64,000 bases of DNA from Aulostomus chinensis (lineage: Eukaryota > Chordata > Actinopteri > Syngnathiformes > Aulostomidae), in assembly GCA_037954235.1 (NCBI GenBank), contig JBBMOA010000015.1, positions 21,829,569 through 21,893,568 of the forward strand, given 5' to 3'. A program made the translations under genes and the position numbers. Shown piece after piece: positions 54,201 through 64,000 of the stretch (position 1 is its first letter; every line of letters starts with the position of its first letter). The notes beneath the pieces were generated by a model. It had not been told where the DNA came from. It made no database searches and was given only the letters and a program-made list of their open reading frames with translations.

Positions 54201-57200
54201 AGAGTTTTTAAATGGATGTTGTGGATAATTTTGCTGTTGCAGTCGGTCTTCATAAGCTTCAAGCTAAAAAAAATATGTGGCTGGTGATTTCTGATTCCTG
54301 GAGTCACTTGGAAATCAAGCAGGAGGGAAAAAACATTTTTGTGAGTGCAAGACACCTAACGCTGGGCCACTGAGAAGCAAACTACACTTTTTAGGTGAAA
54401 AAAGTTCTTCAGTTGAATTGCAGGTTACCTTTAAACCTCTTAAACCTATGTTTTCAGCTATACAACTTTAAATCGTACTAACATGTTAATTACAAAGTGT
54501 TAAAAAATTTAACCTGTATACATCATGCTTGGTGTCAGACACTTTGTCTTTCTCAATGATGCTTTCAGGTGGCAGGTAGGCAATGGTGCCACAGAAACCA
54601 TCTCTACTGATGTCATCCGCCCGTGACAGGCCGTTCCACCGTGCAAGGCCAAAATCAGATATCTTGGGACAGAGAGAGATCAGATAAGACCTTTGAACAC
54701 AAAACCCTCTGCCTTTTCTCAAAGAACCCATAACACTGATGACTAACTTTACCCACGAACGAGACAAGTACTTATAATAAGCATGAAGAGGTATGGTGAG
54801 GCCATGTCCCAGCCTGTAACTCGAGAGGCCCTTCACACCCACATATACTCAGTCATAGAGGTAGACTTAACAAGAGCTGAACAAGTCCTGTCAGGACAAG
54901 CCTGCTGAGGTGTTTACATCTAGGTATTACAGTCAAGAGATGAAGGTTCCCACCTATTGCTCTGTGCTCAGAGAGTGCACTGAGGCACCTGTCTACAAAG
55001 AACCAGAGTAAGACAATAATTTTAACAGCAAACCAGCGGATGGTTAAAATTTCATGATTCCAAAGCAAAAGATGGCTTTAGTTTGACTTCAGGTCAAACC
55101 TTTATTCCAGGAATAAACACATCATATTCCTGTACTTAGGTTTTATAGTCAGTAATCCTTTCTAAGTATGAGTCTCTACCTTGACATGGTAGTGAGCATC
55201 CAGGAGGATATTTGCTGGCTTCAGGTCCAAGTGGAGCAGGGGTGGGTTCATGCAGTGTAGAAAGTTCATCCCCACTGCAGTCTCATGGATGATGCGGAAG
55301 CGGAGCTCCCAGGGCAGTGGCTCAGTAGCCAGCAGGGTCTCCAGGGAGCCAGTCTCCATGTATTCCATGACCAGGCCCTGGGGGTCCTCGCAGATTCCAT
55401 AGACTGGAAGAATGTATCGAAACTTGGCCGCCTCCATCTTCTTGGCCTCCTCAAGCAGCTCTGAACGGTCCCTGGGATCAGAAAAAAAAGAAATTGTAAG
55501 GAGGGAAAAAAAAGACAGAAACATGATTTATTTTTCATTATGCACTTTGAGAAAAAGTCAAAATGTTGATAAGAAAGGTAAAATTTTGAGGATAGTCACA
55601 CCAAATTAGAGGAGGAGGACTTTTTTTCATTATTTTACATTTCAGGAAAAATACTAATACTGAAACTGTCATAGTCCTTTGTATTTTTGAAAGGGAGTCA
55701 TATGCCTATTTGAAATCGTTCCAAACGGTCAACTTTAATATTGAAATATCAAGTTTAATCTCAAAATTTTTCTTTACTCTCAATAAGAAAAATGAAAATG
55801 AAAAAATGTTCCGCCCAGGCTTTTCTACTAACTCAACATTTACACTTTTTATAGTGCATGATGAAAAAGACAACTTCTGACTTTTGACCTGATTCTCAAG
55901 ATTTCAACTTTTTATCTCAAAGTGCACAATTGGGAAAAAATTGCCTCTCAGTTTTTTCTCATCCCTGGTTGCAATATCTGTTGTACTTTAGTGTGACACA
56001 AGTGCATCTGCTGAATTGAAGAAGCCATTTTAAAGTTTTCTTTTCACAAACATATATTTACCTGAGAGTATGATTTCAGGGGCAGCACAGTGGTGTAGTG
56101 GTTAGCAACGGCAAGAAGGTTCTGGGTTTGAGTCCCAGCTCAGGCATTCTCTTTCTGCGTGGGAGCATGTTCTCCCTGTGCCTGCCTGGGTTCTCTCCAG
56201 GTACTCCAGCTTCCTCTCACAGTCCAAAGACGTGCAAATGGGGACTAGGCTAATTGGATACACTAAATTGACCGTAGGCGTGGCTGTGAGTGTCAATGGT
56301 TGTCTGTCTGTATGTGTTGGCCCTGCGATGGACTGACGACCTGTCCAGTGTGTACGCCACCTTTCGCCCAAAGGCTGCTGGGACAGGCTCCAGCCCTCCT
56401 CTAACCCTTAACAGGAAAAGCAGTAGAAAATGGATTGATGGAGTATGAGTACATAAAACCTAGCTGGCCAATTCACGGGAAACTAGGTGTTCAGTGTAGG
56501 ATTATTTTGCTTCCAGATGTACTGTTCTGTGGATATTTTATCCTTGTTTTATTTGATCAGCTTGAGTCTGGAGTATTTAAATTGGAAAAATGCAGCAATG
56601 TAGCCCCAAGCCTCTCTCATATTGTTGACATCTAACTCAAACAAGGTTTCACATCTGAAATTTAAAGCTTAATAAAGTCACTTCATTGCAATACAAACAG
56701 CAAACTGACTTTTTCCTCAACTCTCAAAATGTTCAACTTGGAGACATGCAAGGTATTTTCATGCTACTCAAGCTCTGACTAAAATGTTAATATCACAGCT
56801 GAGAAGCTTCTTTATTTGAAGCTAATTATGCACAGTGTTTTCAATAAGGTACATGGCACCTCAGAGTATAATTTCTGACTTTGGGAGACTTGTTTGAATT
56901 GGAAGATCTGTAAACCTAATGGAACTGGCTGAGATTTTTAGACTTTCTACATATTCAAGAATGCAGGAATGGGTCCTACTACCCTGAAGGAGATTAACAT
57001 TGCCTCTTGTTCTGTCTACAAGTCACTGGGCTGTTTTGATAGGGTTTTTTGATTAAATGTGAGAAAAAAAGGGCAGCATGGTGGTGCAGTAGTCAGCACT
57101 ATCGCCTCACAGCAGGAAGATTCCAGGTTTGAGCCTCAGCTCGAGCACGGGATTTTTCTGTGTGGAGTTTGCATGTTCTCCCTGTGCCTGTGTGGGTTCT

Positions 57201-60200
57201 CTCCAGGTATTCCGACTTCTTCCCACAGTCCAAAGATATGCAAATGGGGACTAGGCTACTTGAATACTCTAAATGGACTGTAGGAGTGGCTGTGAGTGTG
57301 AATTGTTGTCTGTCTATATGTGTTGGCCCCGCAATGAATTGTGACCTGTCCAGGGTGAACCTTGCTTCTCACCTGAAGGCTGCTAGGATAGGCACCAGCC
57401 CCCCCACAACCCTTAACAGGATAAGCAGTAGAAATGGATGGATGGATATTTGAAATAATGTCCGTGGTTCACGCTACTTTTGTTCTACAGAATAAAACAC
57501 ATCGGCAAATATCATCCTTGAGAATTTTGAAGTGTTGATGTGTCTTAAAAATAGTGGTTGCAAACAAGTTGCAAAACAAGACTGCAGAGGTATTGGCAAA
57601 CATTCAGTTTCATCGCGGCAAAAACAGAAGAAGATAATTTTTCACTGTATTCTGAATGGTTGAACAACCTTTGCTATGGGACCCCTGTTGTTCTAAACCG
57701 ATGTTGCAATTTCTCTCTTTTTTTTCAAAATTACAATAATTGCAAACCATTGTTATAATGATTACATTACATTTTAATTGTACTGTACAGTTAACCCTTC
57801 TACTTTTGTCTTTCATATATGTACAAATGTCAGTGTTTGTATAATTGCTTTGCTGTTCAGTAGTCTGTATGAAATAACTAAATCCTGAATTAAAAAAGTA
57901 TTTGGGCAGATTTCTCCACCTCCACAAAATGATAGTGACTACATAGATAATGGCAGACATCAAAGGCTTTCTCACCACTTTTGTTTAAAAATGCAACATT
58001 TTGGGGGCATTTTTACACTGGCCTTAGCTGAGGTATGTAGCTAATAGAATGCCTGTGTGCTAGGGTTGTTTAGATCATTGTGTTGTTAAAAAAAATCCTT
58101 CCAAATTTCATTGCTTAGTGATAAAGTATACCTTCTCACAAAACATTAACCTAATAGTACACAGGCCATGCTTTTCTCACTAAGCCGTAATGTTTTGCAT
58201 CACTTCTGGCCTCGACCAAATTCCAGGTCATTACAAATCATCCTTACTGAGCTGCTAGCTATGTAAAATAGCATTTCAGAAAGTGTAACTCTGTAGACTT
58301 CTTCTAATTCATTAACCTGAATTAATCCAAATATGTGGATTGCCGCCCTGGTTAAGGCCTTTAGGACATTATAGCCTGGAAGACATCTGGAGAGCTCTTG
58401 TTGCTCAACCTTTGCACAGCTTCTGTTATCAGTCCTCTGGCCCTGCTGACATACCTCAAACACAAGCATACCTGTTATGCATGACCTCAGTGAACAAGCA
58501 AAGTTGCTTTGAAAATCAAATATCTAATGAGCAAGATTAACCTGAAGGAATGCACTGCTTGTTGCAAAAAACAATATCTTGCCAATTTGAATTTGTAGTA
58601 ACAAATAATATCAATATTCTTTGACGAGTAGCATCTCAACCTGTCAAGACTTGCTTTACAAGCAGCATCTCAGTGATTTATTTTTATTTTGTTCAATCAG
58701 TTTTGCTTGCTACATGGCTGATAATCTTATTACAAGTAAAAACTGTTTTCTTACTTGTAATAAACAAAATAATCTGCTAGTGTAGTGAGAAATATTTATG
58801 TTAAGATTTCTGAAAAAAAGACTAATATTGTCTGGGAACAAAAATCCCCTTTAACTCACTGAGATTCTCCTTGAAAAAAAACTCCTCCAGACAAAACTAT
58901 GATTCACTTCTAGTTCCCACAATTGAATGTTTGAGCCTCAGCGTATAGAATATGGATGTGCAGACTCTGACACTAGAGGACTCTTTTCACATTGATTGGT
59001 CAGAGTTTCAATTTTTTTTCTGAGCTCAATGAAAGTCTGATTTTAAGAGACAGTCCCTTTAGCCTGATTTGTGAGATCACAAATATTATGAAAGCTGATC
59101 CTGGTCCAAAATTCAACACAAGCAAGAATAATGTAAAACCTTTGGAGCTTCATGGTCACAAACAGTGAGCAAGGACTCTTTAGAGAAGTAGAAGTAATCT
59201 TACGTCTAACAGGTTAAAAAGGAAAAGAAAATCATTTGTAAATTTATGTTACTTAAAACATTTTTCAGTTCGCTGAACCACAAATATTTTAATGTGCAGG
59301 TAAATTCTCTGACTTAATTTACTATTCAAAACTTTTCCTGGCCAGGAAATTGCTGTCTCATATACATGAAATTTCAAAGGTTCTATGGGCATATGAACCC
59401 CGTACAGACACTGCACACACATATGGCATTTGTAAAGGGTATTTTGTATATATTAATATATGTGGAGGGAATACAGAGATGCTGTCTTTTACTGCATAGG
59501 GTCACAGTCTAGAATTAGTGGGCAATAATGTGTTTCACACATTCATAAAATCAAAGTATTTTCTGAGTCTTTCTGACTATGTGTGCAGTGTATCAGATTA
59601 TTAGCTGCGTTACAGGAGTGCAAATTAAAGTGCCCTGAAGTCTGACAGTCAGCAATAATTTGGTATGATCCAGAAGGGTGGGCAAGCTCTTTATTGATCA
59701 ACCCTTCATTTGATCCAAATTCCTCCTCAGCAGCTTCTCAGACCAAAACAATGTCCCTGCTTTAATAGAAAGGCCCGGTACAACCGGTTTTACTGCTTCT
59801 TTTATTGTCTGTACCACACAACAACAGGCAGAAACCTTGGCAGACAAAGGTGCCTTTGAGTCTCTGGGCAGGGAGTTATGCGTGGGTTTATCAAGTCGCC
59901 AGGCAAATGACCGTTTCTGTACCTTACAGATATTTGGAGACGACAATGTCTTTGCTTCAGTTAATGTCTAATGATAATGTCTTTGCTTCAGATTTGCTTG
60001 TTGTGCCACATGTTTGAGGAAGTCAGTCTTCCCACTTGTCATGAACAGCAGATGAGATAGCAATAGTTGATCAGCTGCATCAATGTAGAATTTAACTCAG
60101 AAAATCATCTGATTGCAGTTAAATATGAAGTCCAATGAAGATAAGAATCAGGGATGCTCGGTAAGAAGTAGGGGCCCTACAACGGACTGGTGGACTGGCA

Positions 60201-60476
60201 AGCTGTCCAGGGTCCAGCCTCTCACCCAGTGTCATCTGGGATAGGCTCCAACCCCATGACCCTTAATGAGTAAGCAGTATAGAAAATGGATGGATAGATG
60301 GAGTTTTGGAAATATCTCAGGAAAAATGACTTTTTCAAATCCACAATGTTTACAGTATGATCAAAATATGATATTTGTAATTATCAAATTCCAGGCAGGT
60401 TAAGTTGTAAAATACTGGTAGAATCTGTGCATCCTCTGCAAGAATCTGGAATTATCTGAGTGTCCTGAATCCCACC

Positions 60477-60527
<51 letters not shown>

Positions 60528-61408
60528 AACAGCATAAGAAAATGGAAACCTCCATTGTCAAGCAAGCTGCTGAAGGGGTCAACCTTCACTCCTGGAAAAA
60601 CTGACAGTGGCCACCTATACTATAGTCTGTCGCCCCCCCCCCCCCCCCACACACACACACACACACATAAAGTGTAACAGAGTGTTTTTTTTAGGTGTCT
60701 ACTGCTAAAATGACCACAAAACGAAAACTGTGTACTTCTGTGTAAGAGATAAAATATATTGTGCAGATAATGACAGAATTAAAAATGGTCAAGCAATCAC
60801 TAACAGGACCCCTGCAAATGTGTAATGAATCAGCCCCGCCCTGGGGTCACTGGCTGATAGCATCAGTGTTGACTAGGGACATCAGTATTGTACCTTTTGT
60901 GTGTTAGTCGGACTCAATGTAGCCCCAAGAATAAATCAGTATACATACTGATGTGTGTTCCTCACAGCATTTCTGATCGGTGTCTCATGTCTGACTACGG
61001 CCTTTTGAAAATTCCGGAGGAAACTCTTCAGGACTGAGTCACAGCTTCCCTGACATCCCCTTCTGTACGTCTGTTTGTAGCCATTATATCTAAGCTAAAC
61101 CTGAGCGACAGGAGCTGGATGAGGATAATTTATGTACAGTAAATTAGTAGATTCGAGCCTTCAGATAAGAAGATTTACGAACGCATAGCTCCTCCATGTT
61201 TCTCAGTTTCGCACCAACAGACTTACTTCTCATCCACATGAAGGCAGGGAGGGCACTTGATAGCCAGCCATGTTTTCCACTGTACGTGCCGAACTTTGTA
61301 TACTTGTCCAAATCCACCTGAGCCGATTTTCTCCCAGCTGCCAAACTCAGATGAATCAAAAGTCCTTAAAAGCCCCATATTCTTCGGTGGAGAATCTGGG
61401 ACGTCCAT
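50021..61408 (-). CDS. ripk4: ripk4, receptor-interacting serine/threonine kinase 4, complete
   Basis: Eight coding exons on the minus strand: 61227-61408, 55180-55471, 54514-54662, 53742-53791, 52703-52861, 52399-52514, 51382-51622, 50021-51267. All junctions are GT...AG and their lengths sum to 2436 bases, 812 codons exactly (811 residues plus stop). The kinase domain is at about residues 24-290: glycine loop GSGGFGQVYKV (29-39), ATP-binding Lys51 in AIKC, catalytic LHLDLKPAN with Asp143, and DFG with Asp161. A linker with YSLSELLSQVDSG and RLSGISSADSAFSS follows. Ten ankyrin repeats run from about 429 to 765. Exon number, Lys/Asp numbering and linker motifs match RIPK4, the kinase that promotes epidermal differentiation and acts in PKC, NF-kB and Wnt signalling (family knowledge). 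Start: first in-frame ATG at 61408, after an in-frame TGA upstream. It shows no defects. Confidence 0.96.
51382..51622 (-). CDS. ripk4: ripk4 exon 7
   Basis: 241 bases, residues 317-396. Includes DYSLSELLSQVDSGISRSF and RLSGISSADSAFSSQDS, conserved phosphorylation-rich motifs of RIPK4 (the DSGIS and DSAFSS types). Acceptor TTCTCTACAG, donor GTGAGA at 51376-51381. Confidence 0.95.
51623..52398 (-). other. ripk4: ripk4 intron 6
   Basis: 776 bases, AT-rich; no repeat or gene recognised. Splice signals are described with exons 6 and 7. Confidence 0.6.
52399..52514 (-). CDS. ripk4: ripk4 exon 6
   Basis: 116 bases: DITSEAEELCSKPQEEP and an acidic, Ser/Thr-rich tail ending ALTSEQ. This is the start of the intermediate region between kinase and ankyrin repeats. 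Acceptor TTTTCTTACAG, donor GTAAAA. Confidence 0.93.
52703..52861 (-). CDS. ripk4: ripk4 exon 5
   Basis: 159 bases: ENNILQIMVKVVKGVRPDL, then LSLMQRCWATKPDARPSFQ, the C-terminal kinase helices with the conserved Arg (RPSF). Acceptor ATGTCTTCATAG, donor GTAAGA. Confidence 0.94.
52862..53741 (-). other. ripk4: ripk4 intron 4
   Basis: 880 bases without recognised repeats, except a (TC)n run at about 53346-53364. Confidence 0.6.
53742..53791 (-). CDS. ripk4: ripk4 exon 4
   Basis: Only 50 bases: SFSIVIWGILTQKKPYQ, the kinase F helix. Acceptor TTTTATTCCAG, donor GTGAGA. Too short to be seen as an open frame, but phases on both sides fit exactly. Confidence 0.94.
53792..54513 (-). other. ripk4: ripk4 intron 3
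   Basis: About 720 bases, AT-rich. Nothing beyond splice sites recognised. Confidence 0.6.
54514..54662 (-). CDS. ripk4: ripk4 exon 3
   Basis: 149 bases, residues 159-208. Starts ISDFGLARWNGLSRADD (DFG), then activation-loop and CGTIAYLPPESI (the peptide-binding APE-like block, PPE here as in relatives), ending DTKHDVY. Donor GTTAAA is a weaker site. Confidence 0.94.
54663..55179 (-). other. ripk4: ripk4 intron 2
   Basis: 517 bases, no recognised repeat. The TCTCTCTGTCCCAAG acceptor precedes exon 3. Confidence 0.6.
55180..55471 (-). CDS. ripk4: ripk4 exon 2
   Basis: 292 bases, residues 61-158. It includes LLEEAKKMEAAKFRYILPVY, gatekeeper region VMEYMETGSL and the catalytic loop HLDLKPANILLDAHYHVK. 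Acceptor TGATCCCAG and donor GTAGAG (55174-55179). Confidence 0.95.
56065..56445 (+). mobile_element. SINE in ripk4 intron 1, copy 2
   Basis: Starts GGGGCAGCACAGTGGTGTAG at about 56079, B-box-like GGTTTGAGTCCC at about 56124, and ends AAAATGGATTGATGG near 56441. Imperfect flanking words GAGTATGATTTCA and GAGTATGAGTACA may be the target duplication. It is on the strand opposite to ripk4. Confidence 0.82.
57071..57450 (+). mobile_element. SINE in ripk4 intron 1, copy 3
   Basis: Begins GGGCAGCATGGTGGTGCAGT, has a B-box-like CCAGGTTTGAGCCTC near 57122, and ends GGATAAGCAGTAGAAATGG with three GATG units. Same family as 7566-7933 and in the same orientation as copy 2, 620 bases away. Confidence 0.82.
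57451..60160 (-). other. ripk4: ripk4 intron 1, central part
   Basis: 2.7 kb, AT-rich. No coding exon or repeat boundary recognised. Since exons 1 and 2 join in phase, nothing coding is missing here. 55472-56064, 56446-57070 and 60305-61220 are likewise intron without genes. Confidence 0.5.
60165..60305 (+). mobile_element. SINE 3' fragment in ripk4 intron 1
   Basis: GGTGGACTGGCAAGCTGTCC, then CATCTGGGATAGGCTCCAAC and AAAATGGATGGATAGATGG. The head is missing. Same family as the other SINEs. Confidence 0.75.
60481..60526. repeat. (GT)n microsatellite
   Basis: About 22 perfect GT units in ripk4 intron 1. A short C17/(CA)n tract at 60632-60667 lies nearby. Confidence 0.97.
61227..61408 (-). 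CDS. ripk4: ripk4 exon 1 (coding part)
   Basis: 60 codons plus two bases. MDVPDSPPKN, then LLRTFDSSEFGSWEKIGSGG and WLAIKCPPCLHVDE. It holds the glycine loop and the ATP-binding Lys51. Donor GTAAGT at 61221-61226. The split Lys61 (AA|G) joins exon 2 in frame. Confidence 0.95.
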
Positions 61409-61740
61409 ATCTACGTTGAGAAACCCGAGAGCCAGGTACACTCCTCTTCAAGTCGCCTCCAACGCTATTTTAGTAGAAGTGATCACACAAACACTGCACT
61501 GCCGGTGAGCTCTTCCTTGTTTTTGCACTCATCGCATTTCCTCCCTCTCCTCAGGTGAAAAAGAGGGGTTGGGCCCGGTGCTGACATCACTTCATGGTTT
61601 TGAAACAGTGCAGACGAATGGCTGGAGTCAAATAGTTCCTCCTATCTCCTATCCCTATCCACTACTCCCTGACCGGACGGAAAACGTCATAAGGTCAAGT
61701 GGACGAGTGAAGGTATGACGAGTTTGGAAAAGACAACAGC
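61409..61740 (-). promoter_or_regulatory. ripk4: ripk4 5' UTR and promoter region
   Basis: Upstream of the start ATG on the minus strand. An in-frame TGA lies about 55 bases before the ATG, so the start is not further up. No clear TATA box. A few CpGs (61585-61700) are present. Limits are approximate. Confidence 0.45.
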
Positions 61741-61842
61741 GGTGAGAGAATATGACTAAAATTCCCCTTTTTAAAGTCATAAATAAATTGCGCCTTCACC
61801 TGAAGTGCGTCTGCCTCATTAAACTGCAAAGTACTGTACATG

Positions 61843-61844
<2 letters not shown>

Positions 61845-61918
<74 letters not shown>
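61845..61918. repeat. (TA)n microsatellite
   Basis: About 36 perfect TA units. The frames across it give only Ile-Tyr repeats. Confidence 0.97.
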
Positions 61919-61922
<4 letters not shown>

Positions 61923-62899
61923 TATATACTATTATTATATAATATTATATACTTAAAATAGAGTGCAGGAAACACAAGGCAGTTGTAATAAAGATGTTTC
62001 TGTGGCAGTTCCCAAAGAGGTAGAAAATGTTCCAACACTGTATTTAGTTCATCAATGTACTTCTTTAATGTTAGTAGCAGTACCGGGATCTCCTGCTCAT
62101 GCATCCCAGGCAGAATCAATGACTTAGCTGCAAGTCACCTTATTTGACCTCTTGAACATCTGGAAGTAGTAAAAGGTGTTTTACAGAGGGGTCCCACAAA
62201 TCTCCAAAGCACCAGGATTAGTTGGTGCCGTTGCGACTCTAGGAAGGAACTTATAAATACTGGAGACAACACAGATAGACATTCCAAGATATAAGACAAC
62301 AGAAAAACACTTACTATCAGCAGTGAAGCACAGACCAGACTGTTTAAGAGTGGACACAGGTGAAAAGGTCACAACAGGGAATAGCAGGAGTGTAGCTCAT
62401 GCTAGCATCACTCCCTCAAGCTAATTAAGTCAGAACAGAGTCCACAAGAATTTCTATGGTGGGATGAGGCCGTGAAAGATATGAGCATGGCCGTAAATCG
62501 GAAAGAGGTTTTAATCTTCACAGCTGCAACAACAAGGCCACGATGGAACAGGAGGGACTGGCACGAGGTCAGACAGAAGATCCTGCAACAGACACGAAGA
62601 TCAAAAATACACACTTGCACGCAGAAGCGATCACATAAGCACCTCCCTGTAACACATAAAACTGGAGAAGATAGTTAGATCGTTGGACTTCTTGCCCCAA
62701 CGCCAGGGACGACGCATCTGCGTATGCTGACTCCAGCATAGGGGAAGACGATCTCCAGAGCTCTGTATTCTTTCCTGTTAATCTGAATAAATTCTTTTGA
62801 ACCAACTGGAAGGTGTCCTCTCCGGATTTGGAACAGTGCAATACATATACTCTGTGGGTCCTTCTGATTGATTAATGATGACTTGTTGAAAAATTCCTA

Positions 62900-62900
<1 letters not shown>
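61919..62900. other. Intergenic stretch, possibly with an LTR-like part
   Basis: No gene. 62390-62860 shows an AATAAATTC signal near 62784 followed by about 80 bases ending in TG/CA-type words, which recalls LTR ends. No partner copy, primer site or purine tract was found, so this is only a hint. Confidence 0.25.
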
Positions 62901-62904
<4 letters not shown>

Positions 62905-62954
<50 letters not shown>

Positions 62955-62970
62955 TATGTATATGTATGTA
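62905..62970. repeat. (TA)n microsatellite with GTATA units
   Basis: TA repeats interrupted by GTATATATA and TATGTATG. Confidence 0.95.
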
Positions 62971-63011
62971 TAAAAGACTTACTGTTTTTGTCTAAACAAA
63001 GAAAACAAAGA

Positions 63012-63014
<3 letters not shown>

Positions 63015-63056
<42 letters not shown>
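63015..63056. repeat. (TG)n microsatellite
   Basis: About 21 perfect TG units. Confidence 0.97.
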
Positions 63057-63060
<4 letters not shown>

Positions 63061-63454
63061 AAAAAAAATACACTTCTGACTGTAAGCCATTGTACAGCTA
63101 TAGCCCTCTAGGGTAAGAGCTTTTAATAATAACTAGGTTATGTGATATTGGCAAGATGCTTTGTGGAACATGTACATTCATCATCCCATCTGCTTAGCTG
63201 ACTTTCGCGAGGCTGCATCATATGATACAATTTTTCAAGTGTCGGATAGTTCAGCTACGTTTTAAAATGGTGATGATAAAAAAGATTGTCTTATGTGGAC
63301 TTTTTTTTCAGAATAAACAAATGAGAATAGCTGCTGAATTTTCCACCAATCAATCAAAGTCAGAAGGATTTTTTATCATAAATGTATTTAACATTTCTGA
63401 GTTAAAAAAAAAACGTGGGAAAAAATACGGAGGATATGACCTCGGTGTCCTCAA

Positions 63455-64000
63455 TGGTAGTTACGGGCCTGGCCATAAAAGCACCGTCCAATGAGGAACA
63501 CGCTTACGTTCATCGTACGGTTTTCCACTCCATCAATGTGCAGATCATCGATGCGCAGTGGCTGGAGGGATGGACGCCGATCTCGGCCAGGCAGCCGTCA
63601 TTGCACGCCAGAATTTCATTTTCACAATGTGAATGGGTAAGAAGCAACTACATGATTCATGGAGCCAGATTAATTTATTTTGTCCACGAAACATTCCAGA
63701 ACATTTATCAGGCGGTTCAAACCGCTCGTTGATCCCCGTTATTTCCCTAATAATGTCCTCCTGACTGCAGGACCGCCTGTGTGAGGACCCTCTCACTGGA
63801 TCCGTGTGGGCCGGAGGATACACTGCTGGGTCCGGATGGGCTGGTGCTAAGGCTGGGGGACGGGCTGGCCCGAATGCCGCTGGTCCTGGCGGATGACTCT
63901 GAGTCGGTGGATGGGCTACATATTGGTTTATTTAAATGGCTGATTCTATGTATTTTTGCCTTTACATCTGTGGCAAAGCATGTGGAAATGTTGCGTAAGA
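63455..64000 (+). mobile_element. PIF/Harbinger fragment, second copy, runs off the window
   Basis: GLAIKAPSNEEHAYVHR then VFHSINVQIIDAQW matches Harbinger transposase just after the first catalytic block. A non-coding right part, 63730-64000, matches 36740-36985 closely (GTTTATTTAAATGGC, AAGCATGTGGAAATGTTGCG). Most of the transposase is gone. 63057-63454 before it is unassigned AT-rich DNA. Confidence 0.75.

Noticed and set aside
62390..62860. Solo LTR
   Set aside because: AATAAA-like signal only; no second copy, primer site, purine tract or target duplication found.

Overview
This window looks like nuclear DNA of a teleost fish. Two vertebrate genes with normal introns can be read, both on the minus strand. 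Nearly everything else is transposable-element (TE) DNA of the kinds typical of fish: L2, RTE/Rex3-like, Rex1-like and I/Nimb-like LINEs, Tc1, several hAT elements, PIF/Harbinger, a Ty3/gypsy element, two retroviral remnants, tRNA-type SINEs and long dinucleotide repeats. Family names rest on motifs recalled without a database search.

Layout. 1-5921: a hAT transposase gene split by a near full-length L2 LINE (about 270-4474). 5923-7947: an RTE-type LINE tail, a dead Tc1 copy and a SINE with a 14-bp target duplication. 8311-9240: the first two exons of eurl (C21orf91 homologue); its later exons are not recognised here and presumably lie left of the window. 9500-12108: repeats. 12109-19717: an endogenous retrovirus on the minus strand with two LTRs, a tRNA-Pro-type primer site and gag-pro-pol, but no visible env. 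20393-23118: a hAT (Buster/ZBED5-like) element with a nearly intact transposase. 23120-23940: a CpG-rich stretch with a possible minus-strand first exon. 23940-30555: an I/Nimb-like LINE broken by a hAT element, an L2 copy and a hairpin fragment. 30556-34155: Tc1 tail, second retroviral remnant with a 1.4-kb LTR, L2 tail. 34454-38353: a hAT element that contains a Rex1-like LINE, which in turn contains a Harbinger piece. 38400-41700: gypsy and L2 fragments. 42750-47892: two inverted copies of a hairpin-ended repeat, one of them inside a further hAT element. 50021-61408: ripk4, complete. 61845-64000: microsatellites and a second Harbinger fragment.

How it fits together. ripk4 is the one complete cellular gene. 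Its eight coding exons join with consistent phases into 812 codons (811 residues plus stop), with an N-terminal kinase and ten C-terminal ankyrin repeats. About 40 kb of nested TEs separates it from the start of eurl. Insertion order can be worked out at several places from target-site duplications and from reading frames that resume after an insert. The most unusual structure is the family of hairpin-ended repeats, whose terminal stem is kept by paired base changes between copies.
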